Source of the DNA: Strongylocentrotus purpuratus
Taxonomy: Eukaryota; Echinodermata; Echinoidea; Camarodonta; Strongylocentrotidae
Direction: 5' to 3'
NCBI RefSeq assembly: GCF_000002235.5
Contig: NW_022145541.1
Span: forward strand, 423,501-487,500
Length of the DNA: 64,000 nt
Part shown: one piece after another, positions 56,301 to 64,000 of the stretch
Layout: each line of letters starts with the position of its first letter
How positions within the stretch are numbered: the first letter of the stretch is position 1
The notes under the pieces: generated by a model
Told to the model about the DNA's origin: nothing
What the model saw: only the letters and a program-made list of their open reading frames with translations
The model's database searches: none
Translations under genes and position numbers: made by a program

Positions 56301-58693
56301 TCCATACTACAAATTAATGTTATGAATACTGCCAAAAGCAACAGCTTTCAAACAAATCAAATTGGTATGACAAACATTCCTCCAGTATGAAATTCACCAG
56401 AGTATTTTTTTTTTACAAAGACTTTGTCAAGGAGAGTCAGCACACAAATTGTATCACTCAAGAAAAAAAAAAAAAAAAAAATGAAAATATACTTTCCGTT
56501 CTTGCATTAAAAAATGAGCAAATATTGAATATTTTAATTGCTTTTGATTGTTTTGAAGACAGAGTCTTTAACGATTCAATCTAGATTAAATGTTGACAAA
56601 CAAATTTCAATCTTGACATGCAAGTTCACAAAGGTCAATAGCTGCCAACAAACACATTTGTGAAATGAACGTATTAAGACAGGTGGCGCAACCATTTCAG
56701 AGTCACATTAAGATGTGCACTTTATCAAAAGTTGTATCATCATTCTTTGATTGAATTTGTAAGCTAAATACTAATGAAATAACTGAAGTTGTTCTTTTGA
56801 TAGTAAACATTTTGTTTTTAGAACCGATAACATCTATTCTAATTTATACTAAAGCACAAACAAATATTGGATACTGGTAACTGGATAGTAGCACATACAA
56901 GAATTTATGAGAACGTAATATAAAGCAGCACTGTAGAGCTGAAATTAGATAGAGAAACACACGCGGAGCATAACTACCAACAATGGTGTTGAGGGGCTGG
57001 TTTGCCCCTAAAACTCTCATAAATGCCATCCGAAACTGAAAATAAATAAGAGTCCATGCAATACCAGTAGCTTGTTTTGAAAATAACTCTTCCTAATTCA
57101 GTTTCAATTTTAAACTACAATGAAAAGTGAAACAAAATGATTTGCAAAGTAGTGGTAGCTTCAGGAAATAGACGAAAATAAACATATGAAATACACCAGA
57201 AGTTTTCTCTTTCATTCCTTTTCACCAAATTATGCAAACAAATTATGTCACGAGACTTAGTTCTTATAAATGTACACTGGTCTGTCATAATTTGTTCAGC
57301 CTTTCTGGTTTTGTTTATGATAAAAGCTGATTTCTCCCGATGCATTTCTGCTATCAGCTTCTATTAGTTGAATTAATCCCCTATAGAGAAAAACACTAAT
57401 GCTCCTTAATAAAGAGATGTTATGTTTTAGAATACAAAATTGTCCAATTTCAGGGTAAAGCAAGATTTACACAGGGTAAAAAAAAAAGGGGGTAATAAAA
57501 AAAGATCCCCCTATAGCACTGTTTAATATACCAAAACAAAACTAATTGTCCCTATTATGGCCATTCAAAACTTGATAAAAACCTTTTTATTTCACCGAAA
57601 CAGATAAACATGCAGCATTATCTACACTCCAGTGAAAATCAGAATACAAACTCTCCAGTATCTACAACACTACAATAAATATAAAGCTCTTCTACTATTC
57701 ACAAATATGATTGATCGAACAATGCCTATCTTACAAAATCAACACTAATTAAAGACAAGGGTTTGTACAATAATAAACGTAATCTAAGGGAGTTCTATTG
57801 TGTTTATGCCTCCAGAGGCTCTCATTTTGAGTTCAATTAAGTTATTATTTGAACAATAAAATAAAATACTACCGGTATGTGAATCACCAAGGAATCAATT
57901 TAATGGTATATTTTGATAGTATTGTATAATTGTACGCCAATCAATTAGAGATTAGACTAGTTTCCTATTACATTCAAATTTATGGATAATTCTTCCCAAA
58001 ATACACAAAGACAAGTATGAAAGCAACTCTATCTACGAGATCCACCTCACATGTGTATTTATTGCTTTATCGGGAGCGCCAGGAGTGTCAAATCTGACAG
58101 ACAGGAGCACTATACAAGAACCCAATATTGTTATTATATAAGACAAGCCCCTGTGCGGGCTAGTAAATGTTCAAAGGACATCTTTCATTCCATAAGTATG
58201 CATAACATATGAATGCCTTAGTAAAGTTGTCTATTGAACTTATTCTTGTTAAATTTTGCCTCCCTTTCAACTAAAGGTACCGGTACCGGTCAACATTGTG
58301 AGGGTTGATTTAAAAAAATCTGTTGAATCAGGATGCAAAACACATAAGATTATTTATGTATGCATGGACTGTCCAGCTAAAATGCCTCAAATCCGAAATT
58401 AATTCACGCAATTCACTGTTCATTGACTCTGTTTATTTACAAAAAGAAACAAGAAACAATATAATAACAATGTAAATAAACCATTTGGACATGTTTACCA
58501 CAACAACAACATACAAGTGTAAATTACTTTACAAACGACAGATACCAGTTGAAAATGATATAAAAATAACATTCTGGCTAATTGCGTTGAAACGAATATC
58601 GTCTTTTACAAAATACACACACACAAGATTAAGATTAGGTTTGTGTAGATTAAGGCATGATGAGATTTAGTTCACATCAGATCCTTTGTCCTT
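53398..58693 (-). other. Region downstream of DNAJB6-like stop; possible long 3' UTR
   Basis: No coding exon recognised. A minus-strand AATAAA lies about 260 nt after the stop (58431-58436). Two more lie at about 53400-53425, where the texture changes. A short or an unusually long 3' UTR are both possible. SINE/LINE tail remnants sit at 55940-56030 and 58065-58140. Confidence 0.3.
54591..54737. mobile_element. About 150-bp MITE (GGGCCCTGTTTCA family), copy 2
   Basis: GGCCCTGTTTCACAAACCTTG at the left and inverted TGAAACAGGACC at the right; TTTGATTGGCTAGG core. Confidence 0.78.
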
Positions 58694-58790
58694 TCAGTAG
58701 GTCAGCATTTCTTGTCGACCGTTGACGAGTTTGGACGTTACTTTTCCATCCTCTTCCGTGATCTCTGTCTCCTGTCCGTGTTCAGTGATT
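58694..58790 (-). CDS. DNAJB6: DNAJB6-like terminal exon
   Basis: Encodes ITEHGQETEITEEDGKVTS, then KLVNGRQEMLTY and TGA. It ends shortly after the conserved block, so it is a short isoform lacking the long C-terminal extension of human DNAJB6b/a. Confidence 0.85.
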
Positions 58791-59359
58791 CTGGGATGAA
58801 AATAAAGTTTGGTGAAAGATGGAGAGAGAGGAAAGAAGGAAAAGGAACCAATAGGGTTAATCATAGTGCTGTAACATCACGGATATCTCCAATTCCGTTT
58901 AACCGCCAGTCAAAACCGGACGGTTTTCGGTTAAACGATTTAAAAAAATCAAGCAGCAAGCCAGGTCCGTGTGAAAAAGCGGGTGCAGTTGAAGGCGCCA
59001 ATTTGTGTTTGTGAACTTGTCACATATAATAGTAACAATGTCGTTTTTAGAAGAATGTGTAAGATCATTAATGTAAATTAAAAATAGTAGAGGACCTAGG
59101 ATAGAACCTTGTGGTACGCCTTGTGTAAAAATTGGATGAATTATTATTATAAACTACATATTGAGATCTATTACAAAGACTACTTTCAAACCAAGATGAC
59201 AGACAAATTGGAGTGTTCTAGTTTCGGAGTGGTGAGTCAACACACAGATTACTGAGCTGGGAGACATTGCCAGGCATAGTCCCAGGTGGATGGGCATAAA
59301 TCGAAACTTTAAAAAAAAAAAAAATAATAATAATAATAATAATTTAAAAAAAAAATTAT

Positions 59360-59390
<31 letters not shown>

Positions 59391-61765
59391 CGGGAAAACA
59401 AAACCGTCCAATTGAAAACGGAATCGGCCATGGCCGGTCGGATACCGGAGGGTTAAACGTTTGACTACAGCACTAGTTAATTATTATCTATATATAATAT
59501 TTTCAGTGTGCCAATTGTAAACATATATTATTGAAAGTTGTTAAAATCCCAGGGTCCTGTTTTATAACAGGGTGTGTTATTAACTGTTAAAAGCTAATGA
59601 AATCATTGAATTTGATTGGCTGTTAGCAAACTTGTTACAGGAATGTGACAGTTGTTATTGATGATAGGTTTAGAAAAGAAGAGAGCCCTGGGCCCCTGTC
59701 TCATATCAATCGCAACTATGTACATAATAGAGATACAGGACTGTAAACTTGCGATCGATTGGAGGACTCGCGAATGATTCGGATCAGTCGCAACTCTTTA
59801 TAAGATGGGCCCCTGATCATTACAAATAAAATCGAACACCACTGGTCCCAGATATCGCTTTTCAAGCCCCTTCAATATTGATTTTGCCACATTACACAAA
59901 ATATCGTACTTTAAAAAAAAAAAATCATTGAATGAAAACAGAAATCTTACTTTGTTGTTTTGACTCTTTTTCCATTAATGAACCTGGTAGTAGTAGAGGT
60001 TCTCCTGACACCACTCCCAGAACTAGGAGCACCGAAAGATGATGATGAGGAAAATGATGTGAATCTAGAAGAAAGGAGTAGAAGTTCACCGTAAAAATCC
60101 CTTACAAGCACTAAAGATACCTTCAAGGGTTGGCAATATATATATGGCGATTGGAAATACAACATTACACACGTGGAGGAATTTGTACCTTATTAAACCT
60201 AGTACTGTATTAACAAAAATCCTCTTATTCACAGGTCATTATTGACATTAGTTTTCTTTAGGAACAATAGACCGGTTTACTACCGTAATACTGCATGTTT
60301 CTTTCCTGGGGACCCAGTGACAAGTTATCCCATTGACCTGTTATTGGCAAATGAACCACAATACTCAAAATCCAGTCTGTATACATGACTTTTTGCTATG
60401 TTGGGCAAGCCTCAGACAAGCTTTTGGATATCAAGTAAAACCTTGGTTTACAAAGTATGCATACAAATTTGAATATTTTAGTAAACTGGTCCCTGAAACT
60501 TGTCCATTTCCATTTCTAGTCTGCACTGCATTTTTTTCTTGTACATGGATTCTGTGAACCTTGTGGAATCATCAGTAAGATCATGGAAGGTGATACAGGG
60601 TAAAACCTCAAGTAAATTTCAATTAGATAGCCTACATGTGTAAATTCAGTAACATTTTAACTATAAAGGTTGTGAGTATTGAATTTTCTAAAATCTTGAA
60701 ATCTTGAAAATATAATATATACTGGCCTTCATATTAAGTAATTCATTAAAAATTGAAAAATAATCCTGTAGTTGAAAATATATATTTTATAGTTATAGCT
60801 AGGCAAACAAATTCTATGTTAAATCATCACTACAAGAACCGCATCAATGAATTCCTTATCTTCCTCCCCTAGTTCTTGGCTCAAATTTTGATCTTGAATT
60901 TTCTTGTACAACACATTTCCACAAGACGTTTACTACCAACGTTGGGACCTTTGATACCAATGTTTGGACCTTTACTACCAATGTTGGGACCTTTACTCCC
61001 AATGATGGGACGTTTACTATCAATGTTGGGACCTTTACTACCAATGTTGGGATCATTACTACCAATGTTGGGATGTTATTCATGTTTACTCCCAATGATG
61101 GGACGTTTACTATCAATGTTGGGACCTTTACTACCAATGTTGGGACCTTTACTCCTAATGATGGGACGTTTACTACCAATGTTGGGACCTTTACTACCAA
61201 TGTTGGGACCTTTACTCCCAATGATGGGACGTTTACTATCAATGTTGGGACCTTTACTACCAATGTTGGGACCTTTACTCCCAATGATGGGACGTTTACT
61301 ATCAATGTTGGGACCTTTACTACCAATGTTGGGACCTTTACTCCCAAAGATGGGACGTTTACTACCAATGTTGGGACGTTTACTACCAATGTTGGGACGT
61401 TTAGTACCAATGTTGGGATGTTTACTACCAATGTTGGGACGTTTAGTACCAATGTTGGGACGTTTACTACCAATGTTGGGACGTTTAGTACCAATGTTGG
61501 GATGTTTACTACCAATGTTGGGATGTTTACTACCAATGTTGGGACGTTTAGTACCAATGTTGGGATGTTTACTACCAATGTTGGGACGTTTACTACCAAT
61601 GTTGGGACGTTTAGTACCAATGTTGGGATGTTTACTACCAATGTTGGGACATTTACTACCAACGTTGAGACTTACCCATTGCCAAAGTCCCCGAACCCGT
61701 TCCCAAATGAGGCGAATGCCCCTCCTCCTCCACCTACACCTGCACCTAGTCTAGGATGCATACCT
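58694..61765 (-). CDS. DNAJB6: DNAJB6-like DnaJ chaperone, last three exons (5' partial)
   Basis: Exons in transcript order: 61676-61765, 59951-60064, 58694-58790; phases 2/2/2 fit. The first encodes a Gly/Phe segment (GGGGAFASFGNGFGDFGNG), the second a Ser-rich block then STTTRFINGKRVKTTK, the last ITEHGQETEITEEDGKVTS and a stop. Human DNAJB6 has the same order: SFGSGFSS.., the Ser-rich tract, STSTKMVNGRKITTKR and VENGQERVEVEEDGQLKS. This part is the client-binding and self-assembly region of a class B HSP40 that blocks amyloid aggregation with HSP70. The J domain and first G/F exons were not found in the window and must lie beyond 64000. DNAJB2/7/8 share this C-terminal pattern, so the exact paralog is open. 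It is convergent with GNL2. Confidence 0.83.
58864..59475. mobile_element. hAT-like element with 8-bp TSD in DNAJB6-like intron
   Basis: Ends TAGTGCTGTAACATCACGG and GACTACAGCACTA. Flanks GTTAATCA (58856-58863) and GTTAATTA (59476-59483) agree at seven of eight bases. AACCGTCC-type inverted motifs lie inside. It contains a nested LINE fragment at 58995-59145. Confidence 0.75.
58995..59145 (-). mobile_element. LINE reverse-transcriptase fragment, nested
   Basis: Minus-strand reading gives FTQGVPQGSILGPLLFLIYI then NDLTHSS, the RT motif before the FADD box. Too short to assign a clade; lies inside the hAT-like element. Confidence 0.85.
59551..59693. mobile_element. About 150-bp MITE (GGGCCCTGTTTCA family), copy 3
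   Basis: GGGTCCTGTTTTATAACAG at the left, GAAAAGAAGAGAGCCCTGGG at the right, and a TTTGATTGGCTGT core. More diverged than copies 1 and 2. Confidence 0.6.
59951..60064 (-). CDS. DNAJB6: DNAJB6-like exon, Ser-rich and conserved motif
   Basis: The acceptor is TTCTTCTAG and the donor GTAAGA. It encodes FTSFSSSSSFGAPSSGSG then TSTTTRFINGKRVKTTK, matching the beta-sheet client-binding segment of DNAJB6. Confidence 0.85.
60925..61670. repeat. 21-bp minisatellite with 63-bp higher-order unit
   Basis: About 35 units of CTTTACTACCAATGTTGGGA type. In the left half three variants (..ACTACCAATGTTG, ..ACTCCCAATGATG, ..ACTATCAATGTTG) cycle as a 63-bp unit. In the right half TTTACTACC and TTTAGTACC units mix. 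One interruption near 61075. On the minus strand it begins within a few bases of the DNAJB6-like donor. Confidence 0.95.
61676..61765 (-). CDS. DNAJB6: DNAJB6-like exon, G/F-rich
   Basis: The acceptor CATACAG at 61766-61770 leads to GMHPRLGAGVGGGGGAFASF and GNGFGDFGNG, with donor GTAAG at 61671-61675. The 21-bp minisatellite starts a few bases beyond the donor. Confidence 0.75.
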
Positions 61766-61770
61766 CTGTA

Positions 61771-63090
61771 TGAACGCAAGCACCATGCAGCACATCATAC
61801 AACGGCATGCAAGGAATATACCGGTAGGTTGATAAATAGAGAGGGGTAAAAAACAAATCAAGTGGTTATTACAAGCTAACACACATGGGACATTCTGTGT
61901 ATCTTAGATTATGTGCATCTTAGAGACTAGCAATGTTAGATTGAAATTAATTAACTGCAATTTAAAAAGAAGATGGTGTATACATATCAAACATGTTTTC
62001 ATAAATTATTACTCCCAACTACAAGACAACAATACATATCTAGAAGGATAGGGAGAACATATGTGAACTACCACCAGGTAAAAGGCAAAATATATGTGGG
62101 GGGGGGGGGGGACGGTGGGCTACATGTACTTATAGGAGTAATATCAGCTCTATAACTCAAAGGAAAAACATCTAAAAATATATGTTAAACATAGTTTAAA
62201 TAAAGAATGTGTAGAGGTATGGGAAAATGGAAACAGATCTCAAATACATGATATAAAGACTCAAAGTAAGTTATCTTGTACAGATACATGTATGTACATC
62301 ATACATTATCAATGCAGGACATATAACTTTGTAAATCAATAATAATGTACATGGAGGCAGTCCAGTGGAAACATTCTTGAGTTACGAAAAATACAAAAAA
62401 TATCAAATTTACAAGGGGTATGACAAATTATGAATAATTCTGATGATGTACCTAAGCCAATTTTACTTTGGACAACACATTGCACTGTATTTCTTTGTAC
62501 ACTACATTACAGTATACGATTCAAACATGTAGCAATGTAATGCTGATGGAGACTTTGAAAAAAGAAACTGAAACATGGACCTGAAAACATATCTAGTAAA
62601 TCATGTTAATGAGACACATATCATTGTGATGGAAGGATGCTCTATCGTGTATGCAAATGATAAAGTTCACCTTTTGTTCTGCAAGCTGAATTATTCAAAA
62701 ATATATATGAGCATGAACATGAGCATGATCATGAACATATAACAAGTTTATAATTTTAAAACAGGGAGACATTTTTACAAAATAAGAGAAAGAGAGATAG
62801 AGAAGGAAGGAAGCTAGAGGAAGAGAAGTAGAGAGAGAGGGTGATAGAGTGAGAGAGAGAGAGAGAGTTAGAGAGAGAGAGAGAGAGAGAGAGAAGAAAA
62901 GCAGAAATGAAGAGAAGTAGAGAGAGAGATAGAAAAGGGAGGGGGGTACACTGTTTTCTAACAGGCATATTAAGTTGTTTCTTACATATTTTGAGGACAT
63001 ACACGTACAAACATGTACTTGTGCTCACTAGTGAGGTACATCTGATTGGCGATGTAACTTGAAAAGTAGTTCTTTCTTCAGTCAGTGGGA
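61771..63090. other. Intronic stretch, no exon recognised
   Basis: No J-domain exon (no HPD-type motif) seen on the minus strand. Contains a G-run at 62099-62111 and a GA-rich tract at 62785-62945. Confidence 0.5.
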
Positions 63091-63096
63091 ATAATT

Positions 63097-63194
63097 CAGG
63101 CGCGGATCCAGGATTTCTTAGGGGAGGGGGCCCAACTTTTTTTTTTTTTGCTCCCGAAAATTTGAAAAGCGCGCCGGCCGAAAAGTCGCTCAGT

Positions 63195-63227
<33 letters not shown>

Positions 63228-63438
63228 ACAGAGCACAATTTTTTTTTTTTTGCTCCCGAAAATTTGAAAAACGCGCCGCCCAAAAATTCGCTCAGTGGGG
63301 GGGGGGGGGGGGGGGGGGTAGTGAGCACATTTTTTTTTTTTGATCCTCAAAAAAAAATTCAATTTGCACCCCCCCCTTGAGCGCCAGGGGGGGGGGCCCA
63401 ACCCCCAAAAAAGGTAAAAATCACGTGATCCGCCACTG
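63097..63438. mobile_element. hAT-like MITE with perfect 8-bp TSD
   Basis: Left end CAGGCGCGGATCCAGG, right end GATCCGCCACTG. GAATAATT flanks both sides (63089-63096, 63439-63446). Inside, the module TTTGCTCCCGAAAATTTGAA..CGCTCAGTG plus a long G-run is present twice. Confidence 0.92.
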
Positions 63439-63457
63439 GAATAATTACCCATTTCGG

Positions 63458-63573
63458 TAAGCTTTCACTTGCTCTAATGCAAGTTTCTTCAGACCTATGT
63501 TGTAGCTGACGCTGTAGCTCTTGCAGCGTGACATAGGTCTGAAGAAGCTTGCAGTACAGCGAGTGAAAGCTTA
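63458..63573. repeat. Foldback next to the hAT-like MITE
   Basis: AAGCTTTCACTTGCT and TTCTTCAGACCTATGT pair with ACATAGGTCTGAAGAA and AGCGAGTGAAAGCTT. About 115 bp, unclassified. Confidence 0.82.
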
Positions 63574-64000
63574 ATACCAAAACAGATAATTTTTCCACTG
63601 ATTGTGAAAAAAAGAACTAATTTCAAAGTACTTTTGCTATAAGGGCATTGGATATGTTACAAAAAGGATTGTGCCTTTCATAAAACGTTAAGCCTCATTG
63701 AGATTGTATGCAGTAACCAGCTCCATATCCTAACGATGTGGTTCTAACTTTGTGTGATAAAATTATAATTTTCAACAATCTTGTATTTTGCGTTCTTTAC
63801 GCACCTATTCATGCCACTACAATTGGCTAAACTATCAAAAGGGGGTGCTTTCCAACATGTGATACAATATACATCTACCAGTACAGCTCAACTTGTCAAA
63901 ATAACATCAAATATTTGACTACTGTTCATCCTACATATTGGGGGTCACATGTGTTTGAACTATCTTGATGAGCTAAATAGAAAATCATATGACTTCATGA

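Noticed and set aside
60856-61849. Three long overlapping ORFs with 7-residue repeats
   Set aside because: The 21-bp unit is a multiple of three and stop-free in several frames, so all are artefacts of the minisatellite.
62756-63452. Pro/Gly-rich ORFs on both strands
   Set aside because: They translate the G-runs of the hAT-like MITE and the neighbouring GA tract.

Overview
The window is animal nuclear DNA: AT-rich, with long introns, GT-AG splice sites and a very dense load of small TIR elements, SINE/LINE fragments, minisatellites and long G/C homopolymers. The proteins are metazoan (LDL-receptor propeller, sushi, Ig and trypsin modules; GNL2; DNAJB6-type chaperone). Together with the repeat style this suggests a marine invertebrate deuterostome, most likely an echinoderm. 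The species assignment is inference, not proof. No LTR retrovirus-like or Polinton-like element was recognised.

Layout. (1) 657-21035, plus strand: 13 exons of a large multidomain protein whose 5' end lies outside the window. The modules run YWTD beta-propeller, EGF, sushi, sushi, Ig, Ig, trypsin fold, Ig, short tail. The trypsin fold keeps His, Asp, the activation site and the S1-pocket Asp, but the catalytic Ser is Ala, so it is a predicted pseudoprotease. The reading frame closes exactly over all 13 exons. (2) 25387-26881, minus strand: a two-exon PAPS-type sulfotransferase-like gene of 327 codons. (3) 34206-51234, plus strand: a complete 15-exon GNL2/NOG2 gene (735 aa), the circularly permuted nucleolar GTPase of 60S ribosome maturation. 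It carries two partial tandem exon duplications (exons 4 and 7). (4) 58694-61765, minus strand: the last three exons of a DNAJB6-like chaperone, convergent with GNL2; its J domain lies outside the window.

Mobile DNA fills most of the rest. Well-supported elements include hAT-like elements with 8-bp target-site duplications (4985-7296, 27472-27843, 43684-44177, 58864-59475, 63097-63438), TTAA-bounded MITEs (9834-10248, 18460-18999, 41515-41917), a 1.3-kb element with 37-bp TIRs that encloses a small ORF and promoter-like sequence (37009-38304), many foldback elements, tRNA-derived SINEs, and CR1/L2-like LINE 3' fragments, the longest being 32276-33462. A 112-bp hairpin-bearing tandem repeat occurs in three separate arrays. 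A 21-bp minisatellite with 63-bp higher-order structure abuts a DNAJB6-like 5' splice site.

The four genes are unrelated housekeeping or extracellular genes with no evident shared pathway. The most novel item is the architecture of gene 1.
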